In this document: positions 18,947 through 29,677 of the stretch, in pieces | Layout of the letters: every line of letters starts with the position of its first letter | Numbering within the stretch: the stretch's first letter is position 1 | Origin: Nocardioides okcheonensis | GTDB taxonomy: Bacteria; Actinomycetota; Actinomycetes; Propionibacteriales; Nocardioidaceae | DNA length: 64,000 bases | NCBI RefSeq assembly: GCF_020991065.1 | Contig: NZ_CP087710.1 | Coordinates: 4,092,001-4,156,000 of the forward strand | Direction of reading: 5' to 3' | The notes under the pieces: model-generated | The model's input: only the letters and a program-made list of their open reading frames with translations | The model's database searches: none | What the model was told of the DNA's origin: nothing | Position numbers and translations under genes: made by a program

Positions 18947-19240
18947 ATGAAGAGGGTTTCGTCGCTCGTCGCGATCGCGGTTGCGAGTTCGAGCATGATC
19001 GTAGTCGCTTCCGGCTCGGCCGCGTCGGCCGCAGGTTGCGCTGTGCTAACCCGCACCTACACGGAGGGCGTGACCAAGTACGCAGTCGTGAAGAACCAGT
19101 GTGGACGAGAGATCACGGCTCAGGTCGTCGTGAACAATTGGAACGACACCAATTGTGCCTACATCGGCTCGTACGGGACTCGCACATACCGAACCGGCGG
19201 CATCGCAAGCCCCACGGCCGACTACGCACGCGAGTGCTGA
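18947..19240 (+). CDS. Small secreted four-cysteine protein, 97 aa (insertion cargo)
   Basis: Sec signal peptide (MKRVSSLVAIAVASSSMIVV, cleavage near ASAAG). The mature part is about 68 residues with exactly four cysteines (C31, C52, C70, C97), predicted beta-rich (EITAQVVVNNWNDTNCAYIG). Cysteine spacing of 21, 18 and 27 is close to the 16, 18 and 28 of the tendamistat alpha-amylase inhibitor fold, though the inhibitory WRY is absent, so this is a fold-level guess only. GGAAGGA lies 7 nt before ATG 18947. Codon use is less GC-biased than the neighbours, consistent with transfer. Confidence 0.75.
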   Translation: MKRVSSLVAIAVASSSMIVVASGSAASAAGCAVLTRTYTEGVTKYAVVKNQCGREITAQVVVNNWNDTNCAYIGSYGTRTYRTGGIASPTADYAREC

Positions 19241-19245
19241 TCTGA

Positions 19246-19278
19246 GTGGGTGGCCCCGCGCGATGCGGGGCCACCCAC
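19246..19278 (+). terminator. Intrinsic terminator of the inserted cassette
   Basis: Perfect 14-bp stem GTGGGTGGCCCCGC/GCGGGGCCACCCAC with a GCGAT loop, 5 bp after the small-protein stop, followed by ATCGTCTTTCTC. It would block read-through from prmC into tsaC. Confidence 0.85.
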
Positions 19279-19292
19279 ATCGTCTTTCTCGT

Positions 19293-19319
19293 GGGTCGGG
19301 CTCGTTACCTGACCGCGCG
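19293..19319 (+). repeat. 27-bp direct repeat, right copy (ancestral prmC end)
   Basis: Second copy of the repeat at 18841-18867. In prmC phase it continues CGG CTG GCA CGA TGA, the presumed original prmC C-terminus (RLAR, stop), which overlaps the tsaC start. Confidence 0.95.
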
Positions 19320-19328
19320 GCTGGCACG

Positions 19329-19994
19329 ATGAGCGGCGTGGACCTGATGCACACGTCGACGCCCGAGGAGCGCGAGGCGGCGGTGACCGCCGCCGCTGCC
19401 GCCGTACGCCGCGGGGAGCTGGTGGTGATCCCCACCGACACCGTCTACGGCATCGCCGCGGACGCGTTCTCCCACGACGCCGTGCAGGACCTCCTCGACG
19501 CCAAGGGCCGCGGGCGCGAGATGCCGCCGCCGGTGCTGGTGTCGGCCGCGACCACCCTCGACGCCCTGGCCGAGGGGGTCCCCGCGTGGGCGCGGACCCT
19601 GGTCGAGCGCTTCTGGCCGGGTCCGCTGACGGTGGTCTGCCGCCAGCAGGGCTCCCTCATGTGGGACCTCGGCGAGACCCGTGGAACGGTCGCGGTGCGG
19701 ATGCCCGACGACGAGGTGGCGCTCGCCGTCCTCGAGCGCACCGGCCCCCTCGCGGTGAGCTCCGCCAACCTGACGGGCCGTCCGGCCGCCACCGACGCCG
19801 CCTCCGCCGAGGAGATGCTCGGCGACCGGGTGGCCGTCATCGTCGACGCCGGCACCTCGCCCGGTGGCGAGGCGTCGACCATCGTCGACACCACCGTGCC
19901 CGAGGGACGCGTGCTGCGCCTCGGCGCCCTGTCCCTCGAGGTGCTCAACGAGGCCCTCGCCGAGCACGGCGTGGTGCTCGCCGAGCAGGAATAG
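19329..19994 (+). CDS. tsaC: L-threonylcarbamoyladenylate synthase (Sua5/YwlC/TsaC), 221 aa
   Basis: Makes threonylcarbamoyl-AMP from threonine, bicarbonate and ATP for the t6A37 tRNA modification. Motifs: VVIPTDTVYGIAADAFS, DLLDAKGRGREMPPPVLV, FWPGPLTVVC and AVSSANLTGRPAATDA (YrdC dsRNA-binding-like fold). No SUA5 extension domain, so it is the short TsaC form. ATG 19329 overlaps the ancestral prmC stop; with the insertion in place coupling is lost and no clear ribosome site precedes it, so expression may be altered. wecA follows after 6 bp. Confidence 0.93.
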   Translation: MSGVDLMHTSTPEEREAAVTAAAAAVRRGELVVIPTDTVYGIAADAFSHDAVQDLLDAKGRGREMPPPVLVSAATTLDALAEGVPAWARTLVERFWPGPLTVVCRQQGSLMWDLGETRGTVAVRMPDDEVALAVLERTGPLAVSSANLTGRPAATDAASAEEMLGDRVAVIVDAGTSPGGEASTIVDTTVPEGRVLRLGALSLEVLNEALAEHGVVLAEQE

Positions 19995-20000
19995 CACCGC

Positions 20001-21215
20001 ATGCGGGAGTACCTCCTCGTCTTCCTGGTGGCGCTGTCGGTGACCTACCTGCTCACCGTCGTCGCCCGGGAGATCGCGCTCCGCACAGGGGCGGTCGCGC
20101 AGGTGCGTGACCGTGACGTGCACGCGGAGCCGATCCCGTACCTCGGCGGTCTCGCCATGCTCGGCGGCCTGTGCGCCGCCTACCTCGTCGCGCAGCGGCT
20201 GCCCTTCCTGTCCCGCAGCGACCCGGTCGTCTTCGACGACGCCGGGGTCGTGCTGCTCGCGGGCGCGCTGGTGTGCGCCGTGGGCGTCATCGACGACATC
20301 TTCGAGCTGGACGCGCTGACCAAGCTCGGCGGCCAGGTGCTGGCGGCCGGGCTGCTGGTGGCGCTCGGGGTGAGGTTCTGGTTCTTCCCGGGCGCGGACG
20401 GCACCCAGTTCGTCCTCGACGACGCCCAGGGCAGCGTGCTGACGCTGGTCGTGGTGATCGGCACGATGAACGCGGTCAACTTCGTCGACGGGCTCGACGG
20501 CCTCGCCGCGGGCGTCGTCGGCATCGGCGCCGCGGCGTTCTTCCTCTACTGCTACTCGGCGTCGGCCCAGAGCAACCTCACGCTCGCCACCACGGGGGCG
20601 CTGCTGAGCGCCGCCCTCGCCGGGTCGTGCGCCGGCTTCCTGCCGCACAACTTCCACCCCGCACGCCTGTTCATGGGCGACTCGGGCTCGATGCTCCTGG
20701 GCCTGGTGCTCTCGGCCAGCGCGCTCACCCTCACCGGCCAGTTCGTGGGGATGCCGGCGACCGGGGGCAACAGCCTCTTCGTCACGGTGCTCCCGGTGCT
20801 GCTGCCGATCTCGCTGCTGATGGTGCCGATCGTCGACCTGGTGCTCGCGGTCGTGCGCCGCACGCGGGCGGGGCGCTCGCCGATGAGCGCCGACAAGCAG
20901 CATCTGCACCACCGGCTGCTCGAGATCGGCCACTCCCAGCGCCGGGCGGTGCTGATCATGTGGATGTGGGCGTTCACCATCGCCACGGGCGCCGTCGGCG
21001 TGAGCCTGTCGACCAGCCCGCTCGTCTGGGGCGGGCTGGCTGCGATGCTGGTCCTCACCGTCGCGATGACCTTCGTGCTGCCCAAGGTGCACCGCCCCCG
21101 CAAGACCGGGCTGGGGGACACCGGACTGCCCGAGAACGCCGCCGTCGAGGGCCGCGAGGGGGCTCCCGAGGTGCTGGAGGAGGGCCCCGTTTCGGGCCCC
21201 GGCAGGACTTTGTGA
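20001..21215 (+). CDS. wecA: Undecaprenyl-phosphate GlcNAc-1-phosphate transferase (WecA/MraY family), 404 aa
   Basis: Polytopic membrane enzyme (about 11 helices) that loads a GlcNAc-1-phosphate-type sugar onto polyprenyl phosphate, the first lipid-linked step for arabinogalactan-linker or teichoic-type wall polymers. Family motifs: PIPYLGGLAML, NFVDGLDGLAAGVVG (catalytic Asp pair), MGDSGSMLLG and the cytoplasmic loop HLHHRLLEIGHSQRRAV. Same position as Rv1302 (rfe) in mycobacteria, before the atp genes. The exact sugar is inferred from family. A GC hairpin lies over its last codons. Confidence 0.9.
   Translation: MREYLLVFLVALSVTYLLTVVAREIALRTGAVAQVRDRDVHAEPIPYLGGLAMLGGLCAAYLVAQRLPFLSRSDPVVFDDAGVVLLAGALVCAVGVIDDIFELDALTKLGGQVLAAGLLVALGVRFWFFPGADGTQFVLDDAQGSVLTLVVVIGTMNAVNFVDGLDGLAAGVVGIGAAAFFLYCYSASAQSNLTLATTGALLSAALAGSCAGFLPHNFHPARLFMGDSGSMLLGLVLSASALTLTGQFVGMPATGGNSLFVTVLPVLLPISLLMVPIVDLVLAVVRRTRAGRSPMSADKQHLHHRLLEIGHSQRRAVLIMWMWAFTIATGAVGVSLSTSPLVWGGLAAMLVLTVAMTFVLPKVHRPRKTGLGDTGLPENAAVEGREGAPEVLEEGPVSGPGRTL
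21182..21200 (+). terminator. GC hairpin at the 3' end of wecA
   Basis: GGGCCCCG-TTT-CGGGCCCC, eight pairs with one mismatch, inside the last wecA codons, followed by GGCAGGACTTTGTGATAGTTTTC. The T-rich stretch also contains TAGTTT (21216-21221), a possible -10 box for the atp operon. Confidence 0.4.
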
Positions 21216-21264
21216 TAGTTTTCACGAGCAGTCAGACAGACCCCACGACGAACAGGCCGCCGCC

Positions 21265-21735
21265 ATGACGACCGAGTCGCAGCACCACCCCCGGACCGGG
21301 GCCCAGCCCCTTCCCGGGGCGTGGGGGATGCGGGTCGTCGGGCGCTCCGCCGGCCTCACCGCGGCCGTCGGCGCACTGGTCGTGCTGGCCGCCGCGCTCG
21401 TGCACGGCGCCGAGCCGGCCGCCGCCGCTGCCGTCGGCGCGGCGATGGTCGTCGCCGTCGTCTCCTTCGGCACGGTCGCCCTCCACCTGGTGGCGAGCGT
21501 GATGCCGCGGGCGTCGCTGCTGGTCGCCCTGGTCACCTACCTCACCCAGCTCGCCGTCGTGATGCTGGTCTTCCTGGCCATCAGCCGGGGGGACGTGTTC
21601 GCCGACGAGCAGGCGCGGGGCTGGCTGGCCGCGTCGATGGTGCTCGCCACGCTCGTGTGGACCACCGCGCACCTGGTCCTCACGGCGCGCGCCCGGACCC
21701 CCTACTTCGACCTCCCGCCCGGGGGTGAGTCGTGA
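21265..21735 (+). CDS. AtpI-like small membrane protein, 156 aa
   Basis: Four predicted membrane helices (about residues 28-46, 55-78, 84-105, 123-142) with little soluble sequence; it occupies the place of Rv1303/AtpI ahead of atpB. AtpI proteins help assemble the c-ring or supply Mg2+ to ATP synthase; the role here is inferred from position only. ATG at 21265 follows TAGTTT by about 45 nt. The next gene starts at a GTG overlapping its stop. Confidence 0.7.
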   Translation: MTTESQHHPRTGAQPLPGAWGMRVVGRSAGLTAAVGALVVLAAALVHGAEPAAAAAVGAAMVVAVVSFGTVALHLVASVMPRASLLVALVTYLTQLAVVMLVFLAISRGDVFADEQARGWLAASMVLATLVWTTAHLVLTARARTPYFDLPPGGES

Positions 21736-22022
21736 CCACGTCGACTGCTAGAGTCCGCAGCGCCATGGCCGAGTCCAGCGCGACTTCCTCCACGCCCCCG
21801 CGCAGCAACGGTGCCCCCAGCTACCTGGTGGCCGGTGTGCTGTTCTACGGGGCGGTCGGATGGCTCCTGGACCAGTGGCTGGGCACCCGCTTCCTCGTGG
21901 CGGTGGGGGTCCTGCTGGGCGGTGGGCTCGGCACCTACATGATGATCGTGCAGCTCCGGCGGCAGACGGCCGCGGACCTGCCGTCCACGAACACCCAGAA
22001 CACGAACGAGGAGTCGGAGTGA
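21732..22022 (+). CDS. AtpZ/AtpI family protein, 96 aa
   Basis: Two membrane helices (about 31-48 and 54-75) around GWLLDQWLGTRFLVAVGVLLG, the typical AtpZ signature with Trp/Leu-Asp between the helices. Accessory to F-type ATP synthase assembly. GTG 21732 overlaps the previous stop (GTGA), and the ATG at 21765 is an alternative start. Its stop overlaps the atpB GTG, so translation is coupled. Confidence 0.75.
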   Translation: MTTSTARVRSAMAESSATSSTPPRSNGAPSYLVAGVLFYGAVGWLLDQWLGTRFLVAVGVLLGGGLGTYMMIVQLRRQTAADLPSTNTQNTNEESE

Positions 22023-22807
22023 GCATCACCCAGCCTGTTGCGGCAGAGGGCGGTTCGGGCTTCCACGCCCCCGGTCCCGGAAGCTTCGAGCTGCCGCCGA
22101 TCTTCGGTGACGTCACCAAGCCCATGGCGCTGCTGGCGCTGTCGGCCGTGATCGTGTTCGGCTTCTTCTACCTCGCCTCGCGCAACGCCTCGCTCGTCCC
22201 GGGCCGCCTGCAGTTCGCCGGCGAGATGGTCTACGGCTTCGTGCGCAACAACATGGCGCGCGACAACATCGGGTCCGAGCACTACATGAAGTTCGTGCCG
22301 TACCTCTTCACGCTGTTCACCTTCATCCTGGTGAACAACTACTACGGCGTGATCCCGTTCCTGCAGTTCCCGAGCTTCTCGCGCATCGGCTTCATCGTCC
22401 CGCTGGCGCTGCTCAGCTGGGGCATCTACGTCGGTGCCGGCATCTGGAAGCACGGCCCCCTCGGCTACCTCAAGCACGCCACCATGCCCGGCGGCGTCAA
22501 GGGCCCGATCCTGCTGCTGCTCGTGCCGCTGGAGTTCTTCTCCAACATCATCATCCGGCCCGTCACGCTCACGCTGCGTCTGTTCGGCAACATGTTCGCC
22601 GGCCACCTGCTGCTGATCCTGTTCGCCACCGGCGGCGCCGCGCTGCTCACCAGCGGCAACGTGCTCTACGGAGCCGTCGGGGTGCTCTCCTTCGGCCTCG
22701 GCATCGGCGTCAGCTTCCTCGAGATGCTGGTCATGTTCCTGCAGGCCTACGTCTTCACCCTGCTGTCCTCGATGTACATCGGCGAGGCCCTCGCCGACGA
22801 GCACTGA
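22019..22807 (+). CDS. atpB: ATP synthase Fo subunit a, 262 aa
   Basis: Membrane stator half-channel for proton translocation. Five to six helices; the essential arginine lies in [18 protein letters not shown], and the last helix region is [23 protein letters not shown]. An N-terminal amphipathic segment ([19 protein letters not shown]) is as in other actinobacteria. GTG 22019 overlaps the AtpZ stop; longer in-frame reading upstream is a shadow. Confidence 0.96.
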   Translation: MSITQPVAAEGGSGFHAPGPGSFELPPIFGDVTKPMALLALSAVIVFGFFYLASRNASLVPGRLQFAGEMVYGFVRNNMARDNIGSEHYMKFVPYLFTLFTFILVNNYYGVIPFLQFPSFSRIGFIVPLALLSWGIYVGAGIWKHGPLGYLKHATMPGGVKGPILLLLVPLEFFSNIIIRPVTLTLRLFGNMFAGHLLLILFATGGAALLTSGNVLYGAVGVLSFGLGIGVSFLEMLVMFLQAYVFTLLSSMYIGEALADEH

Positions 22808-22860
22808 GACGCACCCGCACCCGTACCACCCCGCACCACCCACAAGTTTCGCCAGAAAAG

Positions 22861-22882
22861 TCGGCACCACCAGCGGTGCCGA
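22861..22882 (+). promoter_or_regulatory. Leader hairpin 20 nt upstream of atpE
   Basis: TCGGCACC-ACCAGC-GGTGCCGA, an 8-bp stem in the 94-nt atpB-atpE gap, followed by an A-rich GAAAGGAAAAAGCC ribosome site. Probably raises atpE translation or marks an RNA-processing site, since subunit c is needed in about tenfold excess. Confidence 0.45.
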
Positions 22883-22901
22883 ACGACGAAAGGAAAAAGC
22901 C

Positions 22902-23111
22902 GTGGAAGGCTCCATCAACCTGGTCGGTCTCGGCCTGTCCGCCATCGGTCCCGGTGTCGGTATCGGCCTGATCTTCGCCGCCTTCATCTCCGGTGTTGCT
23001 CGCCAGCCCGAGGCCCAGAGCCGCCTGCAGTCGATCGCCATCCTTGGCTTCGTCCTCGCCGAGGCGCTCTTCATCATCACCGTCGCGCTCGCGTTCGTCC
23101 TGCCTCTCTGA
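22902..23111 (+). CDS. atpE: ATP synthase Fo subunit c, 69 aa
   Basis: Hairpin proteolipid forming the rotor ring. Two helices joined by the ARQPE loop (residues 33-37). The proton-carrying carboxylate is E54 in [11 protein letters not shown]. The glycine-rich first helix [17 protein letters not shown] is standard. GTG start at 22902 after AAAGGA. This is the target class of diarylquinolines. Confidence 0.97.
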   Translation: MEGSINLVGLGLSAIGPGVGIGLIFAAFISGVARQPEAQSRLQSIAILGFVLAEALFIITVALAFVLPL

Positions 23112-23134
23112 CGACCACCGCAGCCCAGCTCTAG

Positions 23135-23709
<575 letters not shown>

Positions 23710-23710
<1 letters not shown>

Positions 23711-24504
23711 TGATGCGAGGTGCGTCCGCCGACGCCTACGCCGCAGCCGCCGGTTCCCTCCCCGGGTCCGGTGACCTCGGCACGGTCGCCCAGGACCTCT
23801 TCGGCACCGCGGACCTGCTCCGCGCCGAGGCGGGCCTTCGCCGGGTCGCCACCGACGTCTCGGTTCCGGCCGAGGCGAAGGCCGGCCTGGTCCGCGACGT
23901 GCTGTCGGGCAAGGTCTCGCCCGAGGCGCTCGAGGTGGTGACCACCGCCGTGTCGCGGCGGTGGACCGCCACGCGTGACCTGCCCGACGCCCTCGAGCAG
24001 CTCGGCGTGGTCGCCCTCGTGCGCTCCACGAGCAGCGACGCGGGACGTCTCGAGGACGAGCTGTTCGCGGTCGGCCAGCTCGTGCAGCACGACGACGGGC
24101 TGCGCCAGGCGCTGTCCGACCCGGCGCGCAGCCGGGCCGACAAGACCGCGCTCGTGCGCGGGCTGCTGGCCGACAAGGTGCTCCCGGCGACGCTCGCGCT
24201 CGTCGGCCAGGCGCTCTCCGGCACCCACCGGACGATCACGGTCGCGCTGACCGAGTACCAGAAGGTGGCCGCCGAGGTCCGCGACCAGGGCGTCGCCACC
24301 GTGCGCGTCGCCCGTCCGCTGGCCGCCGCCGACCGCGAGCGCCTGGCCGCGACGCTGTCGCGGACGTACGGTCGAGAGGTCCACCTCAACGTCGTCGTCG
24401 ACCCCGCGGTCATCGGCGGCATCCGGGTCGAGATCGGCGACGACGTCATCGACGGGACGGTCTCCAGCCGGCTCGACGACGCCGGGCGCAGGCTCGCCGG
24501 CTGA
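23710..24504 (+). CDS. atpH: ATP synthase F1 subunit delta, 264 aa
   Basis: OSCP-type stator subunit linking b to the alpha3-beta3 head. N-terminal helical domain and the C-terminal conserved VVDPAVIGGIRVEIGDDVID. Starts at ATG 23710 overlapping the atpF stop (TGATG); ATG 23713 is equally possible. Longer than the E. coli delta, as usual in actinobacteria. An Arg-rich upstream extension is a shadow of atpF. 75-nt gap to atpA. Confidence 0.95.
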
Positions 24505-24579
24505 CCCCGACCACCCAGACCCAGCACAACTTCTTCCAGCCCCATCCCATGCGGCACAGCAGAGAACAGGTGAGATGAA

Positions 24580-26220
24580 ATGACGGAGCTGTCCATCCGT
24601 CCGGACGAGATCCGCGACGCTCTTCAGCGCTTCGTGTCGGACTACAAGCCCGAGTCGGCGACGACCGAAGAGGTCGGCACCGTGGCCGAGGCCGCGGACG
24701 GCATCGCCCGTGTCTCCGGCCTGCCCTCCGTGATGGCCAACGAGCTGCTCGAGTTCGAGGACGGCACGCTCGGCCTCGCGCTCAACCTCGACACCCGCGA
24801 GGTCGGTGTCGTGGTCCTCGGTGACTTCGACAAGATCGAGGAGGGCCAGACGGTCCGCCGCACCGGCGAGATCCTCTCGGTCCCCGTCGGCGAGGGCTAC
24901 CTCGGCCGCGTGGTCGACCCGCTCGGCACCCCGATCGACGGCCTCGGCGACATCGCCTCCGACGAGCGGCGCGCGCTCGAGCTCCAGGCTCCCGGCGTGA
25001 TGGTGCGCAAGTCGGTGCACGAGCCGCTCGCCACCGGCATCAAGGCCATCGACGCCCTGACGCCGATCGGCCGCGGCCAGCGCCAGCTCATCATCGGTGA
25101 CCGCGCGACGGGCAAGACCACCATCGCGATCGACACGATCATCAACCAGAAGGCCAACTGGGAGTCCGGCGACCCGGACAAGCAGGTGCGCTGCATCTAC
25201 GTCGCGATCGGCCAGAAGGGCTCGACCATCGCCTCGGTGCGTGGCGCCCTCGAGGAGGCCGGCGCCCTGGAGTACACGACCATCGTGGCCTCCCCGGCGT
25301 CCGACTCCGCCGGCTTCAAGTACCTCGCCCCCTACACCGGCTCGGCCATCGGCCAGCACTGGATGTACGACGGCAAGCACGTCCTGATCGTCTTCGACGA
25401 CCTCACCAAGCAGGCCGAGGCCTACCGCGCCGTGTCGCTGCTGCTGCGCCGCCCGCCGGGCCGCGAGGCCTACCCGGGCGACGTGTTCTACCTGCACAGC
25501 CGGCTGCTCGAGCGCTGCGCGAAGCTCTCCGACGACATGGGCAAGGGCTCGATGACCGGCCTGCCGATCATCGAGACCAAGGCCAACGACGTGTCGGCGT
25601 TCATCCCGACCAACGTCATCTCGATCACCGACGGCCAGATCTTCCTCCAGTCGGACCTGTTCGCGGCCAACCAGCGCCCCGCCATCGACGTGGGTGTCTC
25701 GGTCTCGCGCGTGGGTGGCTCGGCGATGACGAAGGCGATGAAGAACGTCACCGGCTCGCTCAAGGTCGACCTGGCGCAGTTCCGCGCCATGGAGGCGTTC
25801 GCGATGTTCGCCTCCGACCTCGACGCCGCCTCGCGCCAGCAGCTCGACCGCGGCCAGCGCCTGATGGCGCTGCTCAAGCAGCCGCAGTACTCGCCGTACC
25901 CGGTCGAGGAGATGACCGTCTCCCTGTGGACCGGCACCTCGGGTCGCCTCGACAAGGTCCCGACCGACGACGTGCTGCGCTTCGAGAACGAGTTCCTCGA
26001 CTACCTGCGCCGCAGCCACGAGGGCATCCTCGCCGGCATCCGCGAGTCGCTGAAGTTCGAGGACTCCACCGAGGACCAGCTCGCCGCTGCCTACGACTCC
26101 TTCCTCGACCAGTTCGAGACCTCCGACGGCCAGAGCATCAAGGCCGGCAAGGAAGAGCACGTCGCCCTCGAGGACGAGGACGTCGAGCAGGAGCAGATCG
26201 TCAAGCAGAAGCGGGGCTGA
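24580..26220 (+). CDS. atpA: ATP synthase F1 subunit alpha, 546 aa
   Basis: Non-catalytic nucleotide-binding subunit. Walker [15 protein letters not shown] (about residue 172), [15 protein letters not shown], the arginine finger region [15 protein letters not shown], and a C-terminal acidic extension ending [16 protein letters not shown], as seen in mycobacteria, where it suppresses ATP hydrolysis (family knowledge). ATG 24580 with an AGGTGAG ribosome site. atpG follows 4 bp later. Confidence 0.97.
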   Translation: MTELSIRPDEIRDALQRFVSDYKPESATTEEVGTVAEAADGIARVSGLPSVMANELLEFEDGTLGLALNLDTREVGVVVLGDFDKIEEGQTVRRTGEILSVPVGEGYLGRVVDPLGTPIDGLGDIASDERRALELQAPGVMVRKSVHEPLATGIKAIDALTPIGRGQRQLIIGDRATGKTTIAIDTIINQKANWESGDPDKQVRCIYVAIGQKGSTIASVRGALEEAGALEYTTIVASPASDSAGFKYLAPYTGSAIGQHWMYDGKHVLIVFDDLTKQAEAYRAVSLLLRRPPGREAYPGDVFYLHSRLLERCAKLSDDMGKGSMTGLPIIETKANDVSAFIPTNVISITDGQIFLQSDLFAANQRPAIDVGVSVSRVGGSAMTKAMKNVTGSLKVDLAQFRAMEAFAMFASDLDAASRQQLDRGQRLMALLKQPQYSPYPVEEMTVSLWTGTSGRLDKVPTDDVLRFENEFLDYLRRSHEGILAGIRESLKFEDSTEDQLAAAYDSFLDQFETSDGQSIKAGKEEHVALEDEDVEQEQIVKQKRG

Positions 26221-26224
26221 CGTC

Positions 26225-28595
<2,371 letters not shown>

Positions 28596-28596
<1 letters not shown>

Positions 28597-29000
28597 TGGC
28601 CGGCACCACCGACAAGGTCCTCCAGGTCGAGCTGGTCGCTGCCGACCGGCTCGTCTGGTCGGGCCAGGCCACCATGGTCATCGCCCGCACCACCGAGGGC
28701 GACGTCGGCATCCTGCCGAACCACGCGCCGCTGCTGTCCTCGATCATCGAGGGCGTGGTGGACGTGCAGACCGTCGAGGGGGAGACCTGGATCGCGGCGG
28801 TCGACGCCGGCTTCCTGTCGGTGGCCGACAACCGCGTCTCGATCCTCTCCGAGCGGGCCGAGATGTCGCACGAGATCGACCTGGAGCAGGCACGGGCCGA
28901 GCTCGAGCGCTGCCAGCAGGCCGGCGAGAACGACGACGAGGCGCAGGAGAAGGTCCGCCGCGCCGAGGCACGCGTGCGTGCCGCGGAGCGGGCCTCCTGA
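28596..29000 (+). CDS. atpC: ATP synthase F1 subunit epsilon, 134 aa
   Basis: N-terminal beta-sandwich (VELVAADRLVWSGQATMVIA, EGDVGILPNHAPLLS) and a C-terminal helical pair (residues 88-134). Couples rotation and inhibits hydrolysis. ATG 28596 shares its A with the atpD stop. Last gene of the operon; a perfect hairpin follows 25 bp after the stop. Confidence 0.95.
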
Positions 29001-29025
29001 CGGAGCCTCCAGCACGACCGCTAGG

Positions 29026-29059
29026 GTGAGCGCACGAACCTCCGGGTTCGTGCGCTCAC
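29026..29059 (+). terminator. Intrinsic terminator of the atp operon
   Basis: Perfect 15-bp stem (29026-29040 with 29045-29059, arm GTGAGCGCACGAACC) with a TCCG tetraloop, then TGCTTTGTGG. The following DUF2550 gene begins only 18 bp beyond it. Confidence 0.85.
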
Positions 29060-29077
29060 TGCTTTGTGGAGGTGTGG

Positions 29078-29521
29078 ATGCCGGTCTGGGAGTGGTTGCT
29101 CGACATCGTCGGGGTCTGCCTCCTCCTCGCCCTGCTCTACGGCATCTCGCTCATCGTCCGGCGCCGGCTCCTGGCCCGTCACGGTGGCACCTTCGAGCTC
29201 AGCTTCCGGGTCCGGACCGAGCACCCCGGCCGCGGCTGGCTGCTCGGCATCGGTCGCTACTCCGGCCAGTCGCTCGAGTGGTTCCGGATCTTCTCGCTCT
29301 CCCCGCGGCCCAAGCGGGTCTGGGCGCGCGACCTGCTGGAGTACTCCGGGCGCCGCGCCCCGGCCGGTCCGGAGGAGATGTCGCTCTACGACGGCCACGT
29401 CGTGGCGTCGTGCCACTACGACGGCCACCCGCTCGAGATCGCGATGAGCGAGTCCGCCCTCACCGGCTTCCAGTCCTGGCTGGAGTCCGGACCGCCCGGC
29501 ACCGACTGGGACCGGCGCTAG
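29078..29521 (+). CDS. DUF2550 membrane-anchored protein, 147 aa
   Basis: N-terminal helix (WEWLLDIVGVCLLLALLYGISLIV) and a soluble domain with HGGTFELSFRV and RGWLLGIGRYSG, matching DUF2550, which follows atpC in mycobacteria (Rv1312). Function unknown. ATG 29078 is chosen because GGAGG lies 5 nt upstream; GTG 29066 would add four codons. Transcription must pass or restart after the atp terminator. Confidence 0.82.
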   Translation: MPVWEWLLDIVGVCLLLALLYGISLIVRRRLLARHGGTFELSFRVRTEHPGRGWLLGIGRYSGQSLEWFRIFSLSPRPKRVWARDLLEYSGRRAPAGPEEMSLYDGHVVASCHYDGHPLEIAMSESALTGFQSWLESGPPGTDWDRR

Positions 29522-29524
29522 CCT

Positions 29525-29594
29525 CGCTCCGCGGGCGGTGCCCCACCCACGTTCTCGAGCCGCAGAAGGTGGCTCACGCACCGCCGGCCGGGCG
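29525..29594 (+). repeat. 70-bp direct repeat, copy 1
   Basis: Identical over 60 bp (29535-29594) to copy 2 at +83, with two mismatches in the first 10 bp. The core is an imperfect palindrome (GTGC...CCACC...TTCT...AGAA...GGTGG...GCAC), so each copy can fold. REP-like unit in the gap between DUF2550 and the LacI gene. Confidence 0.9.
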
Positions 29595-29607
29595 TGTCGT
29601 CGTACGC

Positions 29608-29677
29608 CGCTCCGGGAGCGGTGCCCCACCCACGTTCTCGAGCCGCAGAAGGTGGCTCACGCACCGCCGGCCGGGCG
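29608..29677 (+). repeat. 70-bp direct repeat, copy 2
   Basis: Second unit; its last 21 bp (29657-29677) encode the stop and C-terminal residues (RRPAGGA) of the minus-strand LacI regulator, so the repeat has replaced the original gene end. Confidence 0.9.

Larger units (their letters stand above)
18868..19319 (+). mobile_element. 452-bp insertion between prmC and tsaC (cassette plus right repeat)
   Basis: Unique 425 bp (18868-19292) plus the right repeat copy. Deleting it restores prmC ending RYLTARLAR-stop, with the stop overlapping the tsaC ATG (ATGA at 19329-19332), the coupling used throughout this operon. The insert has visibly lower GC than its surroundings, supplies a new prmC tail and stop, one small secreted-protein gene with its own ribosome site, and a terminator. 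No recombinase or terminal inverted repeats are seen, so it is non-autonomous or a deletion remnant. Confidence 0.8.
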
